Program-made: the position numbers and the translations under genes
Shown here: in pieces, positions 26,733 through 35,048 of the stretch
Numbering within the stretch: position 1 is the stretch's first letter
How the letters are laid out: each line of letters begins with the position of its first letter
The notes under the pieces: model-generated
The model's input: only the letters and a program-made list of their open reading frames with translations
What the model was told of the DNA's origin: nothing
The model's database searches: none
Assembly: GCF_900167575.1 (NCBI RefSeq)
Contig: NZ_FUZP01000001.1
Location: 1,860,001 to 1,924,000 of the forward strand
Length of the DNA stretch: 64,000 nucleotides
Direction of reading: 5' to 3'
From: Okibacterium fritillariae
Lineage (GTDB): Bacteria > Actinomycetota > Actinomycetes > Actinomycetales > Microbacteriaceae

Positions 26733-28457
26733 TCAGGAGTCGCGCGACGCCTTCGAGCGCTTGCCCGCCGAGATGAGATCTTCTCGCACCTTGCGGCGCA
26801 GGACCTTGCCGATGAGCGAGGTGGGCAACTCCTCGACCTGCACGATGCGCTTGGGCACCTTGTAGGAGACGAGCGTGCGGCGGGCGAAGTCGCGCAGGCC
26901 ACCCGTGTCGAGCACGGCGCCGGGCTTCAGCACGACGGCGGCCGAGACATCCTCGCCACCGCTGGCGCGCGGCAGGCCCACGACGGCCACCTTGACCACG
27001 TCGGGATGCTGCATGAGCACCTCTTCGACCTCGGAGGGCGACACATTGAAGCCGCCCGTGACGATGAGCTCTTTGACCCGGTCGACGATGGTGACGAAAC
27101 CGTCGTCGGAGACGTGCACGATGTCGCCCGTGCGCAGCCAGCCGTCGGCCAGGAGCGTCTCGGCCGTCTCGTCGGGGCGGTTCCAGTAGCCCTGGAAGAC
27201 CTGGGGGCCGCGCAGCAGCAGCTCGCCCTCCTCGCCCTGCGGCCGGTCTACGCTCGGGTCTGCCGGGTCGACGACGCGGATCTCGGTGCTCGGAAAAGGC
27301 ACGCCGACGGTGCCGGGGCGACGGCTCGGGCCGATCGGGTTGCCGAGCGCGACGGGCGAGGTCTCGGTCATGCCGTAGCCCTCGACGAGCAGGCCGCCCG
27401 TGACACTCTCCCAGCGCTCGACGGTCTGCACGGGCAGGCTCATGGCGCCCGAGATCGCGAAGCGCACTGAGGAGAGGTCGATGCCGCGGTGCTCGGCCGT
27501 GCGGGCCAGCTGGTCGTAGATGGGCGGCACGGCGGGCAGGAACGTGGGCGGGTTCTTCTTGGCGGCCTCGAGCACGAGATCGGTCGTGAAGGTCGGCAGC
27601 AGCACGAGCCGCGCGCCGATGCTCATGGCGAACGTGAGGCATAGCGTGAGGCCGTAGGCGTGGAACATGGGCAGCACGGCATAGAACACCTCGCCGCCCT
27701 CGGTGAGGCCGGGCACCCAGGCGCGACCCTGCATGGCGTTCGAGTAGAGGTTGCGGTGCGTGAGCATGGCGCCCTTGGGGCGGCCCGTCGTGCCCGAGGT
27801 GTATTGCAGCACCGCGAGGTCGTCGACGGCGGGCTTCGGATGCTTGCGCTTCAACGACCCCTTCGACAGCAGACGATCCCACGCGATGTGGCTCTTCGTG
27901 GTGGGGGCCGTGCCGAGCTTGGCGCGCGCCTCGCGGGCCTTCTTGATGGGCAGCTTGAGCGCCAGGCGCTGCGACTGCGGCATCTCGGTGGTGATGTCGA
28001 CCGAGATGACGGCGTCGAGTGCGAGGTCGGAGGGGAACGTGGCGAGCGTGTCGACGACCTGCTGCCAGGCGATCACGACGCGGGCGTTGTGGTCTTCGAA
28101 CTGGTGGCGCAGCTCGCGCGCCGTGTAGAGCGGGTTGTGCTCAATGACGATGGCGCCGAGGCGCAGGACGGCATAGAAGGCGACGACGTGCTGCGGGCAG
28201 TTGGGCAGGATGATGGCCACCCGATCGCCCTTCTGCACGCCGAGTCGACGCAGGCCCTCGGCGGCGTGATCGATCTGGCGGCCGAGCTCACGATAGCTCG
28301 TGGTGCGGCCGAAGAACTCGAGCGCGGTGGCCTGGTCGTAGCGGTGCACGCTGCGGAACACCATGTCGACGAGGGACCCGTCGGGCTCGTCGATGAGATG
28401 TGGGACGTCGGGTGCGTAAGACGAGAGCCAGGGCTTTTCGCTCAACCAATCGGACAC
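26733..28457 (-). CDS. Long-chain fatty acid-CoA ligase
   Basis: Second acyl-CoA synthetase of the window, 574 residues, typical FadD form. Motifs: YTSGTTGRPKGAMLTH (P-loop), GYGMTETSPVA, GWLRTGDIVHVSDDGFVTIVDRVKELI, and the C-terminal catalytic Lys in SLIGKVLRRKVRED. A GTG at 28457 follows AAGGAGG. It is monocistronic, with its own terminator. Low similarity in layout to the FadD15-like enzyme (13148) suggests different chain-length or pathway use, for example beta-oxidation. Confidence 0.93.
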   Translation of the reverse strand: MSDWLSEKPWLSSYAPDVPHLIDEPDGSLVDMVFRSVHRYDQATALEFFGRTTSYRELGRQIDHAAEGLRRLGVQKGDRVAIILPNCPQHVVAFYAVLRLGAIVIEHNPLYTARELRHQFEDHNARVVIAWQQVVDTLATFPSDLALDAVISVDITTEMPQSQRLALKLPIKKAREARAKLGTAPTTKSHIAWDRLLSKGSLKRKHPKPAVDDLAVLQYTSGTTGRPKGAMLTHRNLYSNAMQGRAWVPGLTEGGEVFYAVLPMFHAYGLTLCLTFAMSIGARLVLLPTFTTDLVLEAAKKNPPTFLPAVPPIYDQLARTAEHRGIDLSSVRFAISGAMSLPVQTVERWESVTGGLLVEGYGMTETSPVALGNPIGPSRRPGTVGVPFPSTEIRVVDPADPSVDRPQGEEGELLLRGPQVFQGYWNRPDETAETLLADGWLRTGDIVHVSDDGFVTIVDRVKELIVTGGFNVSPSEVEEVLMQHPDVVKVAVVGLPRASGGEDVSAAVVLKPGAVLDTGGLRDFARRTLVSYKVPKRIVQVEELPTSLIGKVLRRKVREDLISAGKRSKASRDS

Positions 28458-28560
28458 GGACGGGCCTCCTTGCGGGTCGGGTCGCGCCAGGGGATGCGCT
28501 TCGACAATTATCTGGGTGTCGGCTGGCCGAACCCTGTGCGCTGGCGAGGGGTTGCGCGAC

Positions 28561-28597
28561 GAAGGGGTGTTCCGGAAAGAATCCGGAACACCCCTTC
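28561..28597 (-). terminator. Hairpin downstream of the subtilase gene
   Basis: Perfect 16-bp stem GAAGGGGTGTTCCGGA with its complement around an AAGAA loop, 86 bases past the subtilase stop codon. No U-tract, so a Rho-independent role is less certain. Confidence 0.75.
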
Positions 28598-28682
28598 GGT
28601 GATCAGCCTCGAGAGGCTTGCGATCGCGGAGTCAGCGAGACGTCAGGGTCTCCGCGACCACAGCCCCTGGGGCGGTTCGTGA

Positions 28683-31070
28683 TCAGGCCTTCGTGCGAGC
28701 CTCGGAGCGACGACGCGCGAAGCCCGCGAACAGCAGGCCGAGGACGGCGAGCAGGCTCGCTCCCCCGAGGAGCAGCGAGACATCCGCACCCGTGGCCGGG
28801 AGGGAACCCGAGCCGTTCGAGGCCACCGGGGTGCCGGCTGCCGGCGCCGGGTCGACACCCGGGGCGGTCGGCAGCGGCGTGGCACCGTCGGTGGGCACCG
28901 GGGTGGGCTCGGGGGCGACCACGGCCGTGTCGACCGAGAACGCGACACCGGCGGAGTAGGCCGAGACCTGCGAACCGTCGGTCTGCAGGGCGTAGGCCAG
29001 GAAGTCACCGTCGGGCAGACCCGTGAAGGTCACCGAGAAGGAGCCGTCGGCACCCGCGGTCGTCTGACCGAAGACCCAGCCGGCTGCCGGGTCGAAGGGG
29101 ACGTCGGCGGCGGACTGGTCGGCCGAGGTCGACGACGAGCTCTTGGCGGCGGCCGGGGTGGCCTGGGCCTTGCGCGTGACGGGTCCCTCGGGGAACTTCA
29201 CCGAATCGTACAGCTCGACCTGGACCGTGGCGCCCGGGGCGCCCTTTCCGGTCACGGTGACGGAGTCGGCCGTGACGACCTGGTCGACCGTCGGGGCGGC
29301 CAGCGTGGGAGCCGCGAGCGTGAACGCCGTCATGGTGACGGTGGCGGTCTTGCCCGAAGTGCCCGTGGCGGTCAGCGGGTAGTCGCCGTCGGCCGCACCC
29401 GCGGGCAGGTTGACGGACGTGTTGACGCGACCGAGCGCATCGGCGGCGACGGTCTTGGCGACCTGCGTGCCGACCGTGAACGTGACCTGCTCGTTGGGCT
29501 GGAAGCCGTCGGTGACGACGCCGAACAGCGTGCCGGGCTTGACGCGCTTCGACTGGACGCCGATGCTCGCCTCGGTGGCCGCACCCGGTGCGACACCGGC
29601 GGCGGCGGACGCGTTGACCATGCCCGCACCGTAGAAGTCGCTGGGCAGCTTGCAGCGCGTGTCACCCTCGGGGCACGGGAGCGGCGTGGCCTGGCTCTTC
29701 AGCAGCTGCTCGAGCTGGGCGGGCGTCGCGGAGGGGTTGGTGGCCGCGAGGAGAGCGGCGACACCGGCCACGTGCGGGGATGCCATCGACGTGCCGTTCT
29801 TGCTGCCGAAGATGTCACCCGCCGCGTTCTTCGTGATGGTCGACCAGATGCCCGAACCGGGAGCGGCGACGTCGATCTTGTCGCGGCCGTAGTTCGAGAA
29901 GGAGGACTTCGAGATGGCGCCGGTGGACGGCGTCAGCGCGAGCGATGCGACCGAGACGACACCCTCGACCTCGGTCGGGATGTCGAGGCACCCGGCGTTG
30001 ATCGGGCGGTCGGGCACGGGCGTGGTGTCGTTCGGGCTGTCGGTGTCGATCGTCTTGTTGGCGAGGTCGTAGTCCGAGTTACCGGCGGCGGCGACGTTGA
30101 GAACGCCCTGGTCGGTGGAGTACTCGACCGCGCGACGGACGGCTTCGAGGCCGGCCTTCTGGTCGGCGGCGTCGGTGCACCAGAACTGCCACGGGTCGAC
30201 GTAGTAGCTGTGGTTGGCCACGTCGATGCCGTGGGTGGCGGACCACATGAAACCGCAGATGGCGTATTCGGGGTAGATGAAGCCGTCGTCGCTGACGACT
30301 TTCACCGACGCGAGCTTGGCGCCGGGGGCGACGCCCACGACACCCGCACCGTTGTCGGCGGCCGCGATGGTGCCGGCGACGTGCGTTCCGTGGTCGCTGG
30401 TGGTGGGGACCCAGGCGGACTGCGCCGTGTTGGGCACACCGTTGGTGGTGCAGCCGACGGAGGCCGCGGCATCCACCTGGCCTGCGAGGTCGGGGTTGGT
30501 GATGTCGATGCCGGAGTCGACGACGCCGACGAGAACGCCGTCGCCTGTCTCGGTGCCGTGGGCGCTGATCGAACCGATGGCGACCTGGTCCCACTGGTTG
30601 CCCTCGGTGGGGATGCCGGGGATGGCGGCTTCGGCCGACGGCTGGTGGATCGACAGCGTGCCGGGCGTGCCGGATGCAGCCCCCTCGGTGACGGCGGCCG
30701 TGCGCGTGGGGCCGGCTGACTCGATGCCGGCCGCAGCCTGCACCGTGCCCTGGAAGGCGGCGCTCGTCGACTGCGCGACCGTGACACCGATCTCGGGATA
30801 GGTCATGACGACCGTGCCGCCCGCGGCCGTAACGGCGGCCGTTGCGGCGGCGATGCCCTCAGCCCCCGTTGCGGTGTTGACGACGTAGTTCATGAGTTCG
30901 CCGTCCTTGACCGCGACGGCGGTCGGGGCGGCGGCTGCGGTGGTGGTCAGTTGCGCGCCGGTGGTCGCCGTGCCGGCGAAGGCGCCCGTTGCCGGTGCCA
31001 GGCACAGGGCCCCCGCCACCGCAAAAGTCAGCGCGCCTGAGGCGAGCCGAGATTTTCGTTCAATCTTCAC
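28683..31070 (-). CDS. Cell-wall-anchored S8 subtilisin-like protease
   Basis: Secreted serine protease of 795 residues. A signal peptide (about 1-33), an inhibitor-like propeptide, then the peptidase S8 domain with all three triad motifs: VVDSGID (Asp), DHGTHVAG (His) and NGTSMASPHVAG (Ser). Two Ig-like or bacterial surface domains follow, and the end carries a sortase signal LPATG, a hydrophobic stretch and a Arg-rich tail, so it should be linked to peptidoglycan. GTG at 31070 follows GAGGGG; codons upstream to 31160 are not needed. No active sortase gene is in the window. Confidence 0.93.
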   Translation of the reverse strand: MKIERKSRLASGALTFAVAGALCLAPATGAFAGTATTGAQLTTTAAAAPTAVAVKDGELMNYVVNTATGAEGIAAATAAVTAAGGTVVMTYPEIGVTVAQSTSAAFQGTVQAAAGIESAGPTRTAAVTEGAASGTPGTLSIHQPSAEAAIPGIPTEGNQWDQVAIGSISAHGTETGDGVLVGVVDSGIDITNPDLAGQVDAAASVGCTTNGVPNTAQSAWVPTTSDHGTHVAGTIAAADNGAGVVGVAPGAKLASVKVVSDDGFIYPEYAICGFMWSATHGIDVANHSYYVDPWQFWCTDAADQKAGLEAVRRAVEYSTDQGVLNVAAAGNSDYDLANKTIDTDSPNDTTPVPDRPINAGCLDIPTEVEGVVSVASLALTPSTGAISKSSFSNYGRDKIDVAAPGSGIWSTITKNAAGDIFGSKNGTSMASPHVAGVAALLAATNPSATPAQLEQLLKSQATPLPCPEGDTRCKLPSDFYGAGMVNASAAAGVAPGAATEASIGVQSKRVKPGTLFGVVTDGFQPNEQVTFTVGTQVAKTVAADALGRVNTSVNLPAGAADGDYPLTATGTSGKTATVTMTAFTLAAPTLAAPTVDQVVTADSVTVTGKGAPGATVQVELYDSVKFPEGPVTRKAQATPAAAKSSSSTSADQSAADVPFDPAAGWVFGQTTAGADGSFSVTFTGLPDGDFLAYALQTDGSQVSAYSAGVAFSVDTAVVAPEPTPVPTDGATPLPTAPGVDPAPAAGTPVASNGSGSLPATGADVSLLLGGASLLAVLGLLFAGFARRRSEARTKA

Positions 31071-31331
31071 TGATGTTCCCCTCGGAAGAGCCGCACACCG
31101 TGCGCGGCATCCCCCCACAATAGGGGTCATCGTGTTACGGATGTGTTGCGAATTCTTCACGAGACGAGATGAATGTTCACCCCCGGTTGGGTGTCATATC
31201 GGAATGATGCTCGTTTGCGGCTTCAGGTCGATGAATCCCGCTCAGACGAGCCCCAGACGGGATCGCGGATGCCGGCACGGAACGCCTCCGAACGCGACCC
31301 GACGCGCGGGCTGCGGCGACCTCGTCGCGAC

Positions 31332-32279
31332 TCAGACGAAGCGGACGGCCGCCTGCAGACGCGTGCGCACCTCGAACGATTCGGTGCCGCCCACGATGGG
31401 GGTGTCGGCCGAACCCGCTCGGAGGAAGTGCGGGAGGCGCGACCGGCCGAGCACGAAGGCCTCGGGCGAACGCGCACGGCCGACTTCTTCGAATTCGCTG
31501 TCGAGCGAGCCGTCGGGCACGATGATGGCGACGCCCGTGAACTTAACCCGGGCGGACCGCCCGAGCGCCCGCGCCGAGCGCACGAGAGAGCGGATGGGCT
31601 GCTCGCGGTCGCCGAAGTTCTCGCCCGTCACCTCGCCGCGCGACACGGACACGCTGCCGCCGCGGTCTTCCGAGCGGAGCGCGTAGAGGCCCGTCGGGCC
31701 GAGCACCACGTGGTCGATCTTGTCTTCGTCGCGGCCCGGATCGACGTCGTTCCACACCGTGAAGCCGATGCCGAGGTCGGCGAGCACGACCGACGTCTCC
31801 TCCTCGGCGATGGCCTTGGCCAGCGTGAGACGGATCTCGAGCGGCGCCGAGCGCACGAGCGCCGGGTCGTAGGGGTCGGGCAGGTCGGGACCGCGGCCCG
31901 CCCACTCGCGGATGAGGCGCAGATAGGTCTCGCGCGCGGCACCACCGGGGTGGCCGTAGAGGCGGGCCCGGGGACGCGTGTGCTGCTGGCGGCTGGTGCT
32001 GCCCGATCCCGACGCCCAGGTGGACGACGAACCGTCGGTGGGCCAGGCGGCCGACCCACTCGGCGACGAGGCGCCGCGGTCGTAGGCGGCGCGATCGGCC
32101 GGGTCGCCGACCTTCTGCCAGGCGCGTTGGACGGCCGCGAAGCGCACGGCGTCTCCCCCGGTGTCGGGATGCGTCTCGCGCAGCTTGCGGCGGTAGGCGC
32201 GGCGCAGCTCGTCGTGGTCGACCGTGGGCGCGACACCGAGCACCTGGTAGGGCGTGACCTGAGCGGGTGACTCGGGCAT
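31332..32279 (-). CDS. J-domain protein fused to a NERD-like nuclease-related domain
   Basis: A 315-residue protein. Residues about 8-68 form a DnaJ-type J-domain (VTPYQVLGVAPTVDHDELRRAYRRKLRE, then THPDTGG with the HPD signature) that would stimulate a DnaK partner. A Ser/Gly/Arg-rich linker is followed by a C-terminal part with IDHVVLGPTGLYALRSE, a pattern close to NERD domains (IDHvvvGP-G-v-v). The usual NERD catalytic Lys after this motif is not obvious (RSE), so nuclease activity is doubtful. ATG at 32279 follows GGAGGA. No dnaK or grpE is near. Confidence 0.78.
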   Translation of the reverse strand: MPESPAQVTPYQVLGVAPTVDHDELRRAYRRKLRETHPDTGGDAVRFAAVQRAWQKVGDPADRAAYDRGASSPSGSAAWPTDGSSSTWASGSGSTSRQQHTRPRARLYGHPGGAARETYLRLIREWAGRGPDLPDPYDPALVRSAPLEIRLTLAKAIAEEETSVVLADLGIGFTVWNDVDPGRDEDKIDHVVLGPTGLYALRSEDRGGSVSVSRGEVTGENFGDREQPIRSLVRSARALGRSARVKFTGVAIIVPDGSLDSEFEEVGRARSPEAFVLGRSRLPHFLRAGSADTPIVGGTESFEVRTRLQAAVRFV

Positions 32280-32574
32280 CGGGTCGTCCTCCGGGGGTGG
32301 GTGCGCGGCTGGCTTGCGGGAGGGGCGTCGTCGGGATGCGCGCGGTGCGTGCCACACAGACGTGAGCCGTGAGAGCCGCTCGGCCGCCGCGGCGCTCGCG
32401 AAAAACGATACCGGGCGAAGCTGGCGGCCCGGTGACAGGAGGGCTCCCGGCATCCGGTTCTCAGGATGCTTGCAGCGAACGTGCGGTTGCGGGCGCGAGC
32501 CGAGCGAGGCCCGGGAACCGACGGTCGGCCCGGCCGCTTGGCGCGGGCCGGGCCGACTCGATCGGCGACACTGA
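32280..32574. other. Intergenic stretch without a recognisable gene
   Basis: Between the J-domain gene start and the hexamer array no frame has a convincing start site or family signature. It should contain the promoter of the J-domain gene. I see no clear hairpin in it. Confidence 0.5.
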
Positions 32575-32634
<60 letters not shown>

Positions 32635-32640
32635 AGGAAC

Positions 32641-34512
32641 CTAGTCCGTTGAGCCGGAGGACGCCTGGTCCCGTCGCGACGAGCCGTCAGCGGGGGCGGG
32701 ATCAGAGCCGACGGTCGCGGATGACTGGGCGTGCGCCGCCTCATCGCCGTCGTGACCGGCCTCCCCGGCCGTGTGCGGGGCGTCATCCGTGGCCTCCGGG
32801 ATCGCCGACGCGTCCGCGCGAGCCGCCGCCGCACCGTGCGAGACATCACGCGCGGGAATCGGCAGCCGCCGCAGCAGACTGCTAAAGAAACCGGCCGGTT
32901 CGCGCTCGGCGGGCGCCTCGACCTCGAGCCCGTAGTACTCGCCGATGTGGTCGACGAACTGGGCGCGGCGCGCACGCTCGTAGGCGCGCTGTTCGCGACC
33001 GAAGGCCAGGGCGGTCGACCAACACATCAGCAGCATGATCACGCTGAACGGCAGCGCGATGATGATGGCCGCCGTCTTGAGCGCGTTGAGCCCGCCCGAG
33101 AGCAGCAGGGCGATGGCCAGCAGGGCCGTCGTGAGCGTGAAGAACACGCGCACCCAGCGCTTCGGCTCGACCTGGCCGCCCGACGCGATCATGCCCATGA
33201 CGAGGGAGCCGGAGTCGGCGGAGGTGACGAAGAAGATTCCGATGAGGATGATGGCGCCGACCGTCAGGACGGAGCCCGCGGGCAACTGGCCGAGCATCTC
33301 GAAGAGGGAACCCTCGACATCCACCTGGCCGTCGGCACCGACGAGACCGCCGGGACCCTGCAGCTCGGAGTAGATGGCCGTGCCGCCCAAGACGCTGAAC
33401 CACAGGCACGTGATGATCGTGGGCACGAGGATGACGCCCGCGACGAACTGGCGCACCGTGCGGCCGCGCGAGATGCGCGCGATGAAGATGCCGACGAAGG
33501 GCGCCCACGAGATCCACCAGCCCCAGTAGAACGTGGTCCACGCGGCCTGCCAGGCCTCACCCTCGGCACCCGAGTAGGCACTCGTGTTGAACGACAGCGC
33601 CACGAAGTTCTGGATGTATCCACCCATCGACTGCACGAAGTCACGCAGTAGGAACTGCGTCGGCCCGACGATCAGGAGGAACAGCACGAGCAGGGCGGCC
33701 AGGATGAGGTTGAAGTTGGAGAGCCACTTCATGCCCTTGTTCACGCCGGACAGCACCGAGAACAGCACCACGCACGTGATGACGACGATGAGGCCGATCT
33801 CGAGCAACTTCGAGGGCTCGACGACGCCCGTGCTCTCGAGACCCGCCGCGATCTGCAACACGCCGAGTCCGAGCGACGTGGCGACACCGAAAAGCGTGCC
33901 GACGAGCGCGACGACGTCGATGGCGTTGCCCCAGCCACCGCGCACGCGTTTGCCGAGCAGCGGCTCGAGGGTCCACCGGATCGACATGGGACGCTTGCGG
34001 CGGTGGATGGCGTAAGCCAGCGCCAAGCCGATGACGACGTAGATCGACCACGCGTGCACACCCCAGTGCAGGAACGTCTGGGACATCGCCGACTGGGCGA
34101 GCTGCGTCTCGGTGCCCGTGACTCCGGGGCGCGGATTCGCGAAGTGGCTGAGCGGCTCGCTGACGCCGTAGAAGACGAGGCCGATGCCCATGCCCGCGGC
34201 GAAGAGGAGAGAGAACCAGGAGCCGAGCGAGAACTCGGGCTTGTCGTCATCCTGGCCCAGTTTGATATCGCCGTAGCGCGAGAAACCGACCCAGAGGCTG
34301 AAGATCACGAAGATCGTCGCGATGAGCACGTAGTACCAACCGAAGTTGGCGACGATGCTCGACTGGATGGCCCCGAACGCCGTTTCGGCGGCGGTCGGCG
34401 CGAGCATGGCGAAGGCCACGAAGACGATGACGATGGCGGCCGCGGGCCAGAACACCCACCGATAGATCGAGGGCGGCGTCTTCTGGTCAGGAGTCGTCGG
34501 AGTCGAGGGCAT
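32641..34512 (-). CDS. BCCT-family transporter (betaine/choline/carnitine)
   Basis: Secondary transporter for quaternary-ammonium osmolytes such as glycine betaine, sodium- or proton-coupled. The 623-residue protein has about twelve transmembrane helices. Signature regions are visible: FSRYGDIKLGQDDDKPEFS after TM2, GMGIGLVFYGVSEPL in TM3, and the BCCT tryptophan segment WWISWAPFVGIFIAR in TM8. A hydrophilic C-terminal tail of about 100 residues, rich in Ala, Asp and His, could serve as an osmosensor as in BetP, but its sequence differs. ATG start at 34512. Confidence 0.95.
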   Translation of the reverse strand: MPSTPTTPDQKTPPSIYRWVFWPAAAIVIVFVAFAMLAPTAAETAFGAIQSSIVANFGWYYVLIATIFVIFSLWVGFSRYGDIKLGQDDDKPEFSLGSWFSLLFAAGMGIGLVFYGVSEPLSHFANPRPGVTGTETQLAQSAMSQTFLHWGVHAWSIYVVIGLALAYAIHRRKRPMSIRWTLEPLLGKRVRGGWGNAIDVVALVGTLFGVATSLGLGVLQIAAGLESTGVVEPSKLLEIGLIVVITCVVLFSVLSGVNKGMKWLSNFNLILAALLVLFLLIVGPTQFLLRDFVQSMGGYIQNFVALSFNTSAYSGAEGEAWQAAWTTFYWGWWISWAPFVGIFIARISRGRTVRQFVAGVILVPTIITCLWFSVLGGTAIYSELQGPGGLVGADGQVDVEGSLFEMLGQLPAGSVLTVGAIILIGIFFVTSADSGSLVMGMIASGGQVEPKRWVRVFFTLTTALLAIALLLSGGLNALKTAAIIIALPFSVIMLLMCWSTALAFGREQRAYERARRAQFVDHIGEYYGLEVEAPAEREPAGFFSSLLRRLPIPARDVSHGAAAARADASAIPEATDDAPHTAGEAGHDGDEAAHAQSSATVGSDPAPADGSSRRDQASSGSTD

Positions 34513-34651
34513 CAGAGGAGCCTAACAATCGGGGCGGCGCGCGTCACATCGAGGGCGATGCCGGGGCGCGTCGCGCGGGCGTTCCGCTCCGTCTCGCGAG
34601 GCTGACGGGGCACGTCGCAGGGATGACAGGGGATGTCGGTTCGATCGGGGT

Positions 34652-34677
34652 GCCCCGGGCCGTGCGAGGCCCGGGGC
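34652..34677 (-). terminator. Terminator of the fru/pts operon
   Basis: Perfect 10-bp stem GCCCCGGGCC/GGCCCGGGGC with a six-base loop, eight bases after the ptsH stop. No U-tract beyond the stem. Confidence 0.75.
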
Positions 34678-34684
34678 GGGCGGG

Positions 34685-34954
34685 TTATTCGGCGTCGAGG
34701 TCGGTCTCGAGCAGCTGCGCGAGCTCTTCGAGAGCGGCTTCGGCCCCCTCGCCCTCGGCCTTCAGCGTGACGACGTCGCCGTTGGCGGCGCCCAGGCTCA
34801 TGATCGACAGGATGCTCGACGCGTCGAGGTCGTCGCTGCCCTTCGCGGCGATCGTGACCTCGACCGGCTGGCGGTTGACGGCGTCGATGAAGAGCGACGC
34901 GGGGCGGGCGTGCAGTCCCACGCGGCTGGCGATGGTGGCTTGGCGTTCGGCCAT
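34685..34954 (-). CDS. ptsH: Phosphocarrier protein HPr
   Basis: Small PTS phosphocarrier between Enzyme I and Enzyme II. The 89-residue protein has VGLHARPAS with the phosphorylated active-site His and the SSILSIMSLG region where Ser46 of other HPr proteins sits. ATG at 34954 follows GAGGAGA. It is the last gene of the fructose PTS operon, 76 bases after ptsI. Confidence 0.95.
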   Translation of the reverse strand: MAERQATIASRVGLHARPASLFIDAVNRQPVEVTIAAKGSDDLDASSILSIMSLGAANGDVVTLKAEGEGAEAALEELAQLLETDLDAE

Positions 34955-35003
34955 GGTGTTCTCCTCAGGTGCGGATGGATCGGATGGTGCGGATGAGCGG
35001 TGA

Positions 35004-35048
35004 GAGACGGAGCGGTCAGAGACGGAGCGGTCAGAGACCGAGCGTCTC
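35004..35048. repeat. 15-bp direct repeat overlapping the ptsI stop
   Basis: Two identical copies of GAGACGGAGCGGTCA (35004-35018, 35019-35033) and a third diverged copy to 35048. The second copy contains the ptsI stop codon (35031-35033), so the third copy lies within the ptsI 3' coding end. Confidence 0.8.
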
